A stretch of DNA of 64,000 nucleotides, from NCBI GenBank assembly GCA_905182865.1, contig CAJJCY010000004.1:496001-560000 (forward strand), given 5' to 3'. The position numbers were made by a program, and so were the translations under genes. Shown one piece after another: positions 10,666 to 20,427 of this stretch (position 1 is its first letter; each line of letters starts with the position of its first letter). This DNA comes from an uncultured SAR324 cluster bacterium. Lineage in GTDB: Bacteria > SAR324 > NAC60-12. Under the pieces are notes generated by a model. It searched no databases, was not told where the DNA came from, and saw only the letters and a program-made list of their open reading frames with translations.

Positions 10666-11414
10666 GTCTCGAGTTCCCATTGAGGCTCATTTATCCAGTC
10701 ATAATTGGCATTCTTTGGTTAACAGGATGCACATCCCTTTCCGGCCCTGTAAAGCCCGGAGTTTCACTCTCACAATTTGAAAACCTGAGTAAAAGCAATG
10801 GGAATTACTATGTTTCTGGAAGAATATTATTTAAGCATCCTGAAGGCAAGCACAGTGGGGAAATGGAAATACATATTTCCGCTGATTCAGAATTAAGGCT
10901 GAGCATATATACTCCGCTCGTTGGTTCATTAATATATGAGTTACGAGTGGGACCTGAAAAGTTTTTGCTGTTGAATTTTCAGGAGAAAAACTATGTTTTG
11001 GATGAAAATAACCGGTTTGTACGACAGACATGGCTGGGGATGGATCTCTCTCTGACTGAACTAAAATGGCTGATCCTGGGACAAATTCCGGAAAAAACTC
11101 CAGCCTGGCAACAAACAAAATTACCTTCCGGAGAGTTGCAGTTGGTTCAAGGTACTTCTGTTATACGTCTGCGCTTAAATTCTGCAGGACGAATAGAGTC
11201 CATGAACAAATCAGTGGAAGGTTTGCTGGAATACAAAGCACAAATTTCACTCTATCAAAAACACTTCGAAATTCTGTTTCCCAGAAAAATCCAGATTGAA
11301 GATTTCACGGGCAACAACCGCTGGTTAATGGTCATCAGTGAAATACAGGTACCAACCGGAATCAAAACACTTGATTTCATTCCTCCTGAAAATATGAAAC
11401 ACCTTGATCAGTAA
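10662..11414 (+). CDS. LolB-like outer-membrane lipoprotein
   Basis: The 250-residue protein has a signal peptide with lipobox LTGC (Cys at about residue 23), followed by a beta-rich domain resembling LolB or DUF4292 lipoproteins (YYVSGRILFKHPEGKHSGEMEI). Such proteins bind or insert lipoproteins at the outer membrane. The TTG start at 10662 overlaps the stop of the preceding 33-residue gene, which explains the lack of a strong ribosome-binding site of its own. It converges directly with the LpxH-like gene; the stop codons abut. Confidence 0.75.
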   Translation: MSLEFPLRLIYPVIIGILWLTGCTSLSGPVKPGVSLSQFENLSKSNGNYYVSGRILFKHPEGKHSGEMEIHISADSELRLSIYTPLVGSLIYELRVGPEKFLLLNFQEKNYVLDENNRFVRQTWLGMDLSLTELKWLILGQIPEKTPAWQQTKLPSGELQLVQGTSVIRLRLNSAGRIESMNKSVEGLLEYKAQISLYQKHFEILFPRKIQIEDFTGNNRWLMVISEIQVPTGIKTLDFIPPENMKHLDQ

Positions 11415-12194
11415 TCAATGAGCATTCTCAAATGAACTGTTTTTAAAGTGCAGAACTTCCTTAGTCCCTTCTGCGCTCACTCTGATGAGTTTACGTTGTG
11501 AAAGCCAGTCAGGAACAATTCTCAAAACGCCTGAACATCCCTCAACCTTTATTTCTCTATCAACGTGGAAATGCCCCACGAAATAATTATCAACTCCCGG
11601 AAGTACAGTTTCAGCAAACTCTTGTATTTCTTTTTCAGGAAAATGGACTTTGTATTCTTTATTGGTTTCCACCAACATTGCTTCAATCCGTTCGGCAATC
11701 CAACGCGCTGCAGGACCAGGCATCAGCTGAAAAATTGTTTCAACGGCTAGACTATGTGAAATAGATTTCCAGCGCAGATATTGTCGGTCATGATAGTTAA
11801 TTGTATCACCGTGAATAAAACCAAAATGTTGATTACCCCAGTTCAAGAACCAGTCGTTGTGAATCAAATGTGTAAAGGGCAGCTTCTTTTTCCAGTTGTC
11901 TGTAAATTTACTCGGTAAAAGCATTTCCCTGTTTCCTGCAATAAACACCACATTGCATCCTTTATCTTTCAATGACTGAAAACCTAACAGTACTTGACGG
12001 TGCAGGTCCGACCAGAATTTCGGAGGTGCGAGCCAAATTTTAAATAGATCCCCTAAAAAAACGATGGTATGTGGATTTTCCAGTTGTACCAGCATCTCCA
12101 CAAACTCTTCGGCAGGCGCATTTTTCTCATCTAAATGCGAATCTGCAACAATATAAAGAAAACCATCCGGATCAGGTACGTCTAAAATGGACAT
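11415..12194 (-). CDS. LpxH-like metallophosphoesterase
   Basis: The 259-residue calcineurin-fold phosphatase contains ADSHL, FLGDLFKIW, AGNREML, FIHGD and GHFHVD, corresponding in order to the metal-binding motifs of UDP-2,3-diacylglucosamine hydrolase (lipid A step 4). The spacing and the Trp after the second motif favour the LpxH family, but the motifs deviate (SHL for LHL, GNRE for GNRD, GHFH for GHTH). Another UDP-sugar or lipid phosphatase is therefore possible. Confidence 0.75.
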   Translation of the reverse strand: MSILDVPDPDGFLYIVADSHLDEKNAPAEEFVEMLVQLENPHTIVFLGDLFKIWLAPPKFWSDLHRQVLLGFQSLKDKGCNVVFIAGNREMLLPSKFTDNWKKKLPFTHLIHNDWFLNWGNQHFGFIHGDTINYHDRQYLRWKSISHSLAVETIFQLMPGPAARWIAERIEAMLVETNKEYKVHFPEKEIQEFAETVLPGVDNYFVGHFHVDREIKVEGCSGVLRIVPDWLSQRKLIRVSAEGTKEVLHFKNSSFENAH

Positions 12195-12376
12195 CTATTA
12201 TAATCCTATTTAAAATAATATAATTGTATATCAGGTATTTAACAAATAATCGCAATCTAAATATTCTCTTATAATATTAGATAATCTACTGGTTTTTTGA
12301 TAAAATTAAAAGTATAATATTCAGTGTTTGATTATCTGAAGAAAATTATTTAAAATCTATAGAATAATAGAAGTCC

Positions 12377-13177
12377 ATGCGTTTGATAATTATTGGTGGT
12401 GGAAACATGGGAGGAGCAATTCTTCTGGCTTTGGTTAAAGCGGAAGTAATTCCTCCAAAGAATATTTTGCTGATTGAACCGGATGATGCAAAAAGACAAA
12501 ATTTGAGTAAAGCCACATGTTGCGAGTCCCAGGCAGAATTTAATGAAAACGTACGAAACTACGATCTGCTTATATTAGCAGTAAAACCACAAGGTGCAAC
12601 ACCAGCAATGGAACTGCTTGCCCAGTGGCTTCTACCGCACCAACTAGTAATTTCGGTAATGGCAGGAATTTCACTGCAGACTATGCACGAGGCCCTGGGA
12701 CAATCAAAACTGGTGCGTGTAATGCCAAATATCCCTACTTTGATTGCAGAGGGTATGAGTGTCTTTTTTGCTTCAAAGAATGTTGATTCAGATGGAATCA
12801 AGCTGGTAAAAACTCTTTTTTCTTCCTGCGGCACGTGTTTGGAAGCAAAAAATGAAGATGCAATCGATGCGGCCACCGCTATTTCCGGAAGTGGTCCGGG
12901 CTATTTGTTTTATTTTGCAGAGCAAATGACTGAATCTGCAAAATCTCTTGGTTTTACAAAAGAAGAGGCTCAACTTCTTGTACAAAAAACTATTCTTGGT
13001 GCAACGCAGTTGTGGGAGTCACAACAGGTGTCTCCGGAAACTTTGCGTAAACAGGTTTCATCTCCTGGTGGAACCACTTTAGCAGCTCTTAATCATTTTC
13101 AGTCAAAAAATGTTGGTGAGTCGATCAAAGAAGGTATCCAACAGGCTTATCTGAGGGCAAAAGAACTTACTTCATAA
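12377..13177 (+). CDS. proC: pyrroline-5-carboxylate reductase
   Basis: The 266-residue enzyme performs the last step of proline synthesis. The N-terminal NADPH-binding motif is IIGGGNMGGAI. The C-terminal family signature includes SGSGPGYLFYFAEQM and SSPGGTTLAAL. Length is normal. purA starts 32 bp downstream on the same strand, so co-transcription is plausible. Confidence 0.97.
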   Translation: MRLIIIGGGNMGGAILLALVKAEVIPPKNILLIEPDDAKRQNLSKATCCESQAEFNENVRNYDLLILAVKPQGATPAMELLAQWLLPHQLVISVMAGISLQTMHEALGQSKLVRVMPNIPTLIAEGMSVFFASKNVDSDGIKLVKTLFSSCGTCLEAKNEDAIDAATAISGSGPGYLFYFAEQMTESAKSLGFTKEEAQLLVQKTILGATQLWESQQVSPETLRKQVSSPGGTTLAALNHFQSKNVGESIKEGIQQAYLRAKELTS

Positions 13178-13209
13178 ATTCATAATAAATTCAAATTCTA
13201 ATAACTAAT

Positions 13210-13677
13210 ATGGCTTGTTTAATTATTGTAGGCACTCAGTGGGGCGACGAAGGAAAAGGTAAAATTGTAGATTTACTCACAGAACGTGCGGATGCAGTAG
13301 TGCGTTATCAGGGTGGGAACAATGCAGGACATACAGTGATGTTTGGGGAACAAACATTCATTTTGCATTTGCTTCCTTCTGGGATATTACGTAAAACAAC
13401 TTCAATTCTTGGTAATGGTGTTGTCATCGATTTGGCAGAGATGATCAAAGAAATTGATGAATTAGCGCAAATGGATATTTCAGTAGAAGACCATTTGCAC
13501 ATCAGCGACAGGGCGCAATTGGTTATGCCCTGGCACAAAACCTTTGACCGTCTTGGTGAAGAACAGAAAGGCAAAAACAAAATTGGTACTACAGGTCGAG
13601 GAATAGGTCCTGCCTATGAAGATAAAGTTCGACGATCTGGAATGCGGGTTGGAGATCTGCTGGAACCGGAATGTTAA
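13210..13677 (+). pseudogene. purA: adenylosuccinate synthetase, 5' part (interrupted)
   Basis: The first 155 codons are an excellent PurA N-terminus: GTQWGDEGKGKIVDLL (GTP loop), GGNNAGHTV, and the IMP region ending RVGDLLEPE. The frame then hits a stop (TAA 13675) because the sequence switches to unrelated coding DNA at about 13671. About 60-65 residues of the central domain are missing before PurA resumes at 13798. PurA converts IMP and aspartate to adenylosuccinate. As written the gene cannot make the enzyme. Confidence 0.88.
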
Positions 13678-13793
13678 TGAGGTTGGAGGGCATCTTAAAA
13701 ATAAATTGCTTGAACTTCAAGACAAGCATGAAATGATTGGTGAAGTTCGAGGCAAAGGGTTGTTTTGCGGTGTTGAGCTTGTAAAAGATACAT
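13671..13793 (+). other. class III aminotransferase gene fragment inside purA
   Basis: Between the two purA parts, another frame reads like the C-terminal region of class III (omega) aminotransferases: [15 protein letters not shown], then [18 protein letters not shown]. The fragment is about 120 bp, is not bounded by visible insertion-sequence ends, and replaces rather than adds to the purA sequence. It may be a recombination scar or an assembly chimera. Confidence 0.72.
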
Positions 13794-13797
13794 ACGT

Positions 13798-14481
13798 GAC
13801 ACTCCGCTGCTGGTTAATCAGATGATTGAGCAAGGAAAAAACATTTTGTTTGAAGGCGCACAGGGCACATTTTTGGATGTAGATCATGGAACTTATCCTT
13901 TTGTAACTTCTTCTAACACTTTGGCCGGAGGAGCCTGTGCAGGCACCGGAATTGGTCCAACACGTATCAATGAGGTACTGGGGATTGTCAAAGCCTACAC
14001 CACTCGGGTAGGAAGCGGCCCTTTTCCGACTGAACTGCTTGATAGTGATGGTGAGCTTTTACAGTCTGAAGGAAATGAGTTTGGTGCTACAACAGGACGT
14101 GATCGTAGATGTGGCTGGTTTGATGCATTACTTGTACGTCAAGCAGTTCGTCTTAATGGAATTTCCAGTATGGCTGTAATGAAACTGGACGTGCTGGATA
14201 AGTTTGACACTCTCAAAATTGCAGTGTCTTATCGATTATCAAATGGAGAGCATACTGAAAATCTGCCAAGATCGCTGGAAAACGTTACCCCAGTTTTAGA
14301 AGAAATGCCGGGCTGGAAATGTAATTCTGCAGGTATAACGGAATATGATCAACTTCCCCGGGAAATGCTGGCTTATCTTGAGAGAATTTCTGAGTTGGTA
14401 GGAGCAAAGGTATCTATTATTTCTACGGGACCGAAACGTGAAGAAACCATTGTACTGAACCCTGATCAATTCTGGCTCTGA
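13798..14481 (+). pseudogene. purA: adenylosuccinate synthetase, 3' part
   Basis: PurA homology resumes with [15 protein letters not shown] at 13798; the first ATG is at 13822. It runs through LFEGAQGTFLDVDHGTYPF, VTSSNTLAGGACAGTG, KAYTTRVGSGPFPTEL and GRDRRCGWFDAL to the normal C-terminus. This part is in perfect order for about 228 codons, so only the middle of the gene is altered. If expressed alone it would lack the GTP-binding loop. Confidence 0.88.
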
Positions 14482-14508
14482 AAATCTTATAATGCTGAGT
14501 ATAAAAAG

Positions 14509-14733
14509 ATGATTAAACGAATAATTTTAGTATGTCTCATTGTTGTAATTGCATACTATGCAGGAGCTCAAGGGCTGACTCTAGGAAACGTTCTAGATTG
14601 GTTCACAGAAAATGATATACTTCAGACCTTAAAAGAGGCACTGAAGAAAATTTTTGAACTAGCTGAAGAACAACAGGTTGTTGAAAAGACTACTGAAGTT
14701 ATTGACAATTTGAAAGAAAAAGTAAACAACTGA
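14509..14733 (+). CDS. small membrane-anchored hypothetical protein
   Basis: A 74-residue product with an N-terminal hydrophobic segment (IILVCLIVVIAYYAGAQG) followed by a charged helical region likely to form an amphipathic or coiled-coil tail. It lies 27 bp after purA in the same direction, then converges with murF. No family is recognised. The start has only a weak purine-rich site upstream. Confidence 0.5.
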   Translation: MIKRIILVCLIVVIAYYAGAQGLTLGNVLDWFTENDILQTLKEALKKIFELAEEQQVVEKTTEVIDNLKEKVNN

Positions 14734-14750
14734 ATAACCATTGAATTACA

Positions 14751-15653
14751 TTAAAGCATTGCTTCAACAAAGCGTTCCATCTTCGCGGATCGTGAGCCTT
14801 TAACAAGTACTACATCTGACGCCCGTAATTCTTCCCTGAAAGTATTTGTTAAATCATCAATATCACTAAAGTGTTGTGCCGCTTCGGTTTTTCCTCCTCC
14901 ATTTTTCCAGCCTTCAAGATAAAATTTAATTTCTGAACCACCAAGTCCAAACATTTTCTCTATTCCATTCTTTACCATTGTTTCACCGACCTGACGATGT
15001 AACTCCGGGCTTAAATCGCCTAATTCAGCCATGGCACCACAAACTACAATTTTTCGAAGATCTGGATAAGTTTTATTTAGATTTTCCAGCACACTGTAAA
15101 AAGAAGAAGGATTGGCATTATATGTATCATCAATTAAGATCCAATCGTCTATTTCAATTTGCTGAAACCTGCCTTTCACTGATAACTCCAAGGCTGCTGC
15201 GGCCTGCTTAAGAAGAGCTACCGGCACCCCTTCCTTTTTCAAAAGCGTCAGGGCTAAAACCAGGTTTTGCTGCAAAAGAGGACTGTCAATTGAAGACTCA
15301 AACCATTCGTTAAAAAGGCGTATTTTGCTGTTCTTTTCCGATGACTGTTCTGTAACCGCTGTAGTTTTAACAATATCTACGCCTGCTTTTACGGCTTCTT
15401 CTTCCACCAAATCCAAATGCAGCAATGTGTCAGGAACAATGACTTTATTTCCTGGTGACATACCTGCAAATAAACCTGATTTTTCTCTTGCAACTCCTTC
15501 TGTGTTTTGCAGAAACTCAAGGTGACTTTGACCGATATTTGTGATGATTCCAGCAGTAGGTCGAACAACTTTTGAAAGTTCTGCAACTTCACCAAAATGA
15601 TTTGTACCAATTTCAATTACCCACCATTTTGCATCCTGAGGTGCTTTCAGCAA
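14751..15653 (-). pseudogene. murF: UDP-MurNAc-tripeptide ligase MurF, C-terminal part
   Basis: This frame encodes the central and C-terminal Mur ligase domains: WVIEIGTNHFGEV, GIITNIGQSHLEFL, DDTYNANPSSFYSVL and the C-terminal VLVKGSRSAKMERF. Upstream of its first ATG the same frame continues in family sequence (EGNFNNFIGVPLTLL), which joins the N-terminal part after a one-base shift. MurF adds D-Ala-D-Ala to the peptidoglycan precursor and is normally essential, so a simple indel, real or erroneous, separates the parts. Confidence 0.88.
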
Positions 15654-15678
15654 GGTTAGAGGTACACCAATAAAGTTG

Positions 15679-16071
15679 TTAAAATTTCCTTCCCATCCAC
15701 TCTCCGGAATATTCTGAGAGTACCGTGTTTATTAATTCTTTGGTAGTTGTTTTTCCATTACTTCCAGTTACAGCCAGCACTTTTCCGGTAAACCGTTTAC
15801 GTATATCTGCTGCCCATTCCCGCAAAGCCAGATTGGGATCTGGAACCAAAATTCGAGGAAAACTACTTTGACGGATGGCCTCCGGAATGCTGGCTGGATC
15901 TGCCACAACAGCACAAGCCCCTTTTTCCAGTGCCTGAGGAATATAATGGTGTCCATCAGTATTTTCTCCTTTGATGCAGAAAAACAACTCACCTGCATTC
16001 ATAGTACGAGAACTATTCAATAATATTTGAGCCAGATTTAATATTTGAATTTGCGAACAAACCTTTACCAT
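15679..16071 (-). pseudogene. murF: MurF, N-terminal part
   Basis: The N-terminal 130 residues include the MurF substrate-binding domain (FFCIKGENTDGHHYIPQAL) and the ATP-binding loop VTGSNGKTTTKELI. The frame ends in aberrant residues after NTVLSEYS; one extra base around 15715 relative to the family restores continuity with the C-terminal part. The gene stands alone rather than in a mur/fts cluster and diverges from mrp across a 73-bp AT-rich spacer. Confidence 0.88.
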
Positions 16072-16144
16072 GTAACTTTGAATTCTTTATAGTATATAAT
16101 TTTGTCATAGCTTTTTATTTACAATAAATAAGGATAAATAATAC

Positions 16145-17221
16145 ATGGACATAGAAAAACAGTTTGAAGAAGTATTTTCTAAAATCACCTTAGATAACGG
16201 CCAACCTTTGGTTAGTGTTCAACCTGAAATCGTACATGGCTGCGTAGTCAATAATGATTTTGCAAAAATCACGCTTATTTTGCCCGAAGATTCTCCTTTA
16301 CGTGGATCACTACCGGCACAAGTTGAAGCAGAAATAAAAAAAATTGAACAAATCGAGAGAGTTGCCATTGAAGTTTTAGCTTCACCGCCTGAAGAAAAAA
16401 CTGCTGCGCAAACTACACAATCTCAAACTGAACCGCAACAACCTAAACGTACAGCATACCTGCAGAATTATGAAGCTGTAATTGCTGTAGCCAGTGGAAA
16501 AGGGGGAGTTGGTAAATCTACTGTGTCTGTAAATTTGGCCATCGCACTTTCACAAAAAGGTTTAAAAGTTAGTCTATTTGACGCAGATATTTATGGACCA
16601 AGTTTACCTATCATGACAGGTAAACGTGGCGAGAAACCATCTGTGGTAGGTAACCGCCTGGTTCCAATAGAATCTTTTGGCATGCATACCATGTCAATCG
16701 GGAACTTAGTTGATGAAAATGATGCCGTTATCTGGAGAGGACCTATGGTTCACCAGGCCCTTGAGCAACTGCTGCGTGACACTGACTGGCCCGGAGGAGA
16801 TATTATGATAATAGACATGCCTCCGGGAACAGGTGACACTCAGCTTTCCATTTCTCAGCTTTGTGAACTAACTGGAACCGTTATCGTTTCTACACCTCAG
16901 GATGTGGCTTTAATTGACGCAGTCAAAGCAGCAAAGATGTTTACAAAAGTAGAAATAGATGTTTTAGGAATTGTCGAAAATATGAGTTTTTTCGCCTGTC
17001 CCAAATGTGGTGAGGAAACACCAATTTTTAGTCGGTATGGTGCAGAAGAAACCAGCAAAAAAATTCAGGCACCATTTCTTGGTGCTATTCCAATTGAGCT
17101 TGAAGTACGTAAAGGCGGAGATGAAGGTAAACCGTTGATGGCAAGCAATTTGGACTCACCGGCTTCAATGGCCTTTAAGAACATTGCAGATAATCTAGTG
17201 AAGGTTTTGGAAGAAGGTTAA
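16145..17221 (+). CDS. mrp: Mrp/ApbC-type iron-sulfur cluster carrier ATPase
   Basis: The 358-residue protein has an N-terminal DUF59/MIP18-like domain (about 1-85), a linker, and a P-loop ATPase domain with the deviant Walker motif SGKGGVGKSTV near residue 116. DMPPGTGDTQLS follows, and the cluster-binding pair lies in CPKCG near residue 285. It carries and delivers Fe-S clusters in the cytosol. It is intact and is followed by tRNA-Lys. Confidence 0.94.
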   Translation: MDIEKQFEEVFSKITLDNGQPLVSVQPEIVHGCVVNNDFAKITLILPEDSPLRGSLPAQVEAEIKKIEQIERVAIEVLASPPEEKTAAQTTQSQTEPQQPKRTAYLQNYEAVIAVASGKGGVGKSTVSVNLAIALSQKGLKVSLFDADIYGPSLPIMTGKRGEKPSVVGNRLVPIESFGMHTMSIGNLVDENDAVIWRGPMVHQALEQLLRDTDWPGGDIMIIDMPPGTGDTQLSISQLCELTGTVIVSTPQDVALIDAVKAAKMFTKVEIDVLGIVENMSFFACPKCGEETPIFSRYGAEETSKKIQAPFLGAIPIELEVRKGGDEGKPLMASNLDSPASMAFKNIADNLVKVLEEG

Positions 17222-17255
17222 TTCTTCATTCAATCTAAATAGTGCAAATTATTTA

Positions 17256-17283
17256 TTGACTTTTTTACTCTCTCTGCTAGTCT
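17256..17283 (+). promoter_or_regulatory. candidate promoter of tRNA-Lys
   Basis: TTGACT (17256-17261) and TAGTCT (17278-17283) are separated by 16 bp and lie 14 bp before the mature tRNA 5' end. The -10 match is weak. Confidence 0.3.
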
Positions 17284-17297
17284 TAAATGTCCCTTGC

Positions 17298-17373
17298 GGG
17301 TCGGTAGCTCAGCTGGTAGAGCATCTGACTTTTAATCAGGTGGTCCGGGGTTCGAGCCCCCGCCGACCCACCA
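17298..17373 (+). tRNA. tRNA-Lys (anticodon UUU)
   Basis: A complete 76-nt cloverleaf. The acceptor GGGTCGG pairs perfectly with CCGACCC. The D-arm is GCTC/GAGC, the anticodon loop is CTTTTAA with anticodon TTT, and the T-loop is GTTCGAG with a 5-bp stem. The 3' CCA is encoded. A normal, functional-looking gene. Confidence 0.97.
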
Positions 17374-17696
17374 CTTTTTACTAATATTTTTAGTAACTTA
17401 AGTGGACCCGTAAAAATCCCCAACAAAACTTGTTGTATTTTAGAAAAAATAGCTCGGATGCCCATTATGTATGGTTGCTATTTCATATGCTCCTATGTGA
17501 ATGCAAAAAAGTGGAAGATGCTAAGTTCTGTCAGCAGGTGGTGGTAAAAAAAGGGACTTTTAAGAATGTAGAAATGTATGCTGCAGCTGTTGCTTATCAT
17601 TGTGAGAAGATGTCGAGGCTTTAATGAATGAGTTTACCTCTAGCGACCTAAAATACTCCCTTACATTTGCTGATATTTAATTTGAAAGAGACAGTT
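17374..17696. other. accessory spacer with a Cys-containing coding remnant
   Basis: There is no intact gene. On the plus strand, 17430-17624 is an open frame whose C-terminal half reads CKKVEDAKFCQQVVV and then AAAVAYHCEKM. A similar ending (SVTYHCERM) occurs in another remnant at about 46.0 kb, hinting at a shared small-protein family. The N-terminal half looks non-coding. From here to about 21 kb the sequence is mostly remnants. Confidence 0.35.
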
Positions 17697-18783
17697 ATGA
17701 CAAAAAGAAAAGTATTTAGAATTAAAATATTTTTCATAGGTATTATCTTTTTTGTAATACAACTTTCCGTTCTCAATGGCTGTTTCCAAATTCAAGCAAG
17801 TAAAATGTCAATAAAATAGAATTTAAAAAATTGACCCAAAAATAAGGCCTAAAATTAATGGTTCGTTGTTACTGATAATGGCCAAACCGTTTTCAGATTT
17901 AATTATTGGAAACCACAAATACAGCCCTCCTATTATTAAATGCTATAAATGTCATTTGCTTGAACTTGTACTAACATTTCGCTAGCGTCTTTTACATGGA
18001 TAGGTCATGCAATTTTGCATTTTCCAGGTGTAAATATTTTAACTGACCTCTATTGTTAGAATCATTATCTCCAAAATAAATACCCAGGTCCAAAGAGATA
18101 CACTGCTCCTGGTTTGCTAATAGAAGATTTACCAATAATAGATTTCGTACTTACTCATAATCATTACGATCACTTAGACAAATTAACAATTAAATCATTA
18201 TATGAACGTCAGCCTGATCACCATCCAAAAATATTTGTACCTCTAAAACTAAAACAATGGTTTTTGGACTTAGGAATAAAAAACGTTACCGAACTAGACT
18301 GGAATGAAAGTGTAAAATTTGGGGAATGGGAAATTCAAGCAGTACCAGTTCAACATTGGAGTTCGCGAACTCCATTTGATAGAAACAAAACACTTTGGGC
18401 AGGATGGATTTTGGAAACAGAAGGATTTCGTTTTTTCTTTGCAGGAGACACAGGTTACTCAAAGGACTTTAAAAATCTTGGTGATCAATTTGGTCAGTTC
18501 GATTTAGCAGCAATACCCATTGGAGGCTATGAACCTAGATGGTTTATGAAAGCTGCACATGTTAATCCAGAAGAGGCAGTAATGATTCACAAAGATATAA
18601 ATGCTCGTTACTCTGTCGGTATTCATTGGGGAACATTTATATTAACTGATGAAGCCATTGAAGAACAACCACGCCATTCTTGCTGCTTTAAAAAAAGAAG
18701 GGATCTCTAAGGAAAAATTCTTTGTAATGAAGCATGGTGAAACAAAAATGTTAGATTTTTTAATAAAGGAAAAGGAACAGTAA
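17697..18783 (+). pseudogene. metallo-beta-lactamase-fold hydrolase (UlaG/NAPE-PLD-like), broken
   Basis: The remnant starts with a 40-codon lipoprotein-like signal (LNGC lipobox; ATG 17697 with an AAAGAGA site) that ends in a stop. Family sequence appears piecemeal: TWIGHAILHFPGVNILTD near 17.99 kb with a stop, then a 198-codon open frame (18114-18710) with the metal motif THNHYDHLD, FFAGDTGYS and GIHWGTF. A final frameshift near 18.67 kb moves the C-terminus (KEKFFVMKHGET) out of frame, ending at 18783. Intact relatives are zinc-dependent hydrolases of phospholipid or sugar-lactone type. At least three lesions are visible. Confidence 0.8.
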
Positions 18784-18830
18784 ATAAAAATACATTTAAA
18801 TCTTTTGAATATTTTTGGACAATTACAAGT

Positions 18831-18859
18831 AGCAGTAGATGCATATTTTACTGCTTTTT
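18831..18859 (+). terminator. intrinsic terminator after the MBL-fold remnant
   Basis: AGCAGTA pairs with TACTGCT across an 11-nt loop and runs straight into a TTTTT tract. It lies about 50 bp after the remnant's last stop codon. Confidence 0.6.
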
Positions 18860-19065
18860 GTCAAAAGTGGTGTTTGAGTAATTTTAATCAAACAGCAATC
18901 CGTATTTAATTAGGCACTTATATTCCATCTGAAAACTGTTTTCCTTCGATATTCTTTGCCAGGTAATCAAACCCTCCTAATCTTCTTCATCTCTTCTCTA
19001 AACATTGTTACTGCTAAAACAGTATCTGCAACAAATGCATTGGTTTGTCTTTCTTATTGGCATGA

Positions 19066-19180
19066 ACCCCATCATCTCCTGTTAGTAACCCCCACTAATT
19101 CTTCACAGTCAGGCACCCTCCAAGTAAAATCCCCCACACATTGTAAAACAAACCGATTGATGTTATATATTGGGTTCTAC
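19066..19180 (+). repeat. dispersed ~100-bp intergenic repeat, copy A (full)
   Basis: This copy runs from the CCCCATCAT block through CCCCCACTAATTCTTCACA, CAAGTAAAATCCCC, CACATTGTAAAACAAACCGA and TGTTATATATTGGGTTCT. The same blocks in the same order recur at 43.5 and 44.4 kb, and partly at 46.0, 47.1 and 49.0 kb, always on the plus strand. The ends carry a short inverted match (AACCC ... GGGTT). Confidence 0.8.
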
Positions 19181-19287
19181 TATCTTGTCTAAACCTCGTA
19201 GGTGATTATCTTTACACATCCCTTCTCTCTCATAAGCTGAATCCTGAACTGAGGACAAAGATGCTTAACACATATTTCACAATTATA

Positions 19288-19312
19288 TCTAATATTTTTT
19301 ATTAGATTTTTT
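19288..19312 (+). terminator. terminator-like hairpin
   Basis: TCTAAT and ATTAGA form a 6-bp stem around an AT loop, followed by TTTTTT. No intact gene lies directly upstream, so it may be a relic of a lost gene. Confidence 0.45.
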
Positions 19313-19784
19313 ATTCATGCGTTTGTAATGTCGGGAATATTATTACTAATCAGGTTATATTCCAATGGAAAGTGGAGAGAACAAAACTAAGGCAAAATAT
19401 TTTTTTAATAATTACTTGACAAGAAATATAATAATTGTGATCATAATCATGGATAATTAAGCAGAACATTAATCCTTCTTTTCCTGGAACATTCTTTTTT
19501 ACTCCAGGGAACCGGATCATGGATGGTTAAGGGGACCGAACACTTTATTTTAATTCAGTCCAGAAGATAAAGTTGGATACCTTGCCTTTTACTTCCTTAA
19601 CAAAACTAATTAAAATAATCAGCCCTTAAGTAACTTGTTGTGTCACGCCGGTCTTTGCTCTCGTTTACGGTGAATGGATACTGAATGCTTGATACTATGC
19701 CAGTTTTACGCAGGTATGTTTTAAATGGTTACTATTAAATGAACTATAAAGTCTTAAGTGTTTAAATTACAATTTGGAGATTGA

Positions 19785-20250
19785 ATGAATTACCTGATAT
19801 TTATCATACTAATTATTTTTACTTGTCTTCCAACAACATTTGCTTTTGGTGAAGACTATTTTTGTACTGATGAATTACGTACAGGTATGTTCAAAGATAA
19901 AGAGAAATGGACTACAAAAGAGATTAAAGAATTAATCGAAATAGGGAGAAAGCAGGGTTATTTGACTGTATCTGCCTTAAATGATTTAGGATTTTAAGTA
20001 TGATAAAGTTACTGATATTTATCAATGTTCCAATTTTGCAAATGGATGGGGAGAACCTCAGAATATTTATTATGAAATATTTAGTTTCAGTCCTAGTAAA
20101 TTGAGATTTTTCTGGTCATATTTTCCTGGATATATACTAGATAAAACAGGAAACTCACCAATGGTGGGAGGTGGTACTTGTTTGTCTATAAAATCAATTG
20201 AAATTGAAAACGATACAGAGCTGACAATGATAGCAGCACGTAAAGAATAA
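19785..20250 (+). pseudogene. secreted hypothetical protein split by a one-base indel
   Basis: The first frame (19785-19997) encodes a signal peptide (LIFIILIIFTCLPTTFAFG) and a Lys/Glu-rich segment ending NDLGF. Immediately after, another frame continues without a break as KYDKVTDIYQCSNFANGWG through VGGGTCLSIKSIEIE to a stop at 20250. Removing one T from the TTTT run at about 19993 fuses the two into a protein of about 154 residues. The family is not recognised; it is probably periplasmic with two or three Cys. Confidence 0.6.
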
Positions 20251-20427
20251 GAACATAACACTCTTACTAATTCGTCAACCTCAATAATTATAAAATCTGG
20301 GGCCAGCCTGCAAATCCAGTAATTACAATACCAGACTGACATGCAGGCCCTAAAACAAAAAAGACTGATAGTTTAGTCGCAGGAAGAAACAATATAAGAA
20401 GTGTTTATTATATTGTCCCTATTTATC

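Larger units (their letters stand above)
18860..19784. other. gene-poor spacer
   Basis: About 925 bp without a supportable gene. It contains one full copy of the dispersed repeat (19066-19180) and a second terminator-like hairpin. It also has two loosely similar stretches near 19.45 and 19.51 kb that share ATCATGGAT followed by a similar GGTTAAG/AATTAAG. The open frame that crosses the repeat has no coding character. Confidence 0.5.

Noticed and set aside
18956..19192. 78-codon open frame near the degraded MBL-fold gene
   Set aside because: It runs through repeat copy A, has no ribosome-binding site and no coding character.
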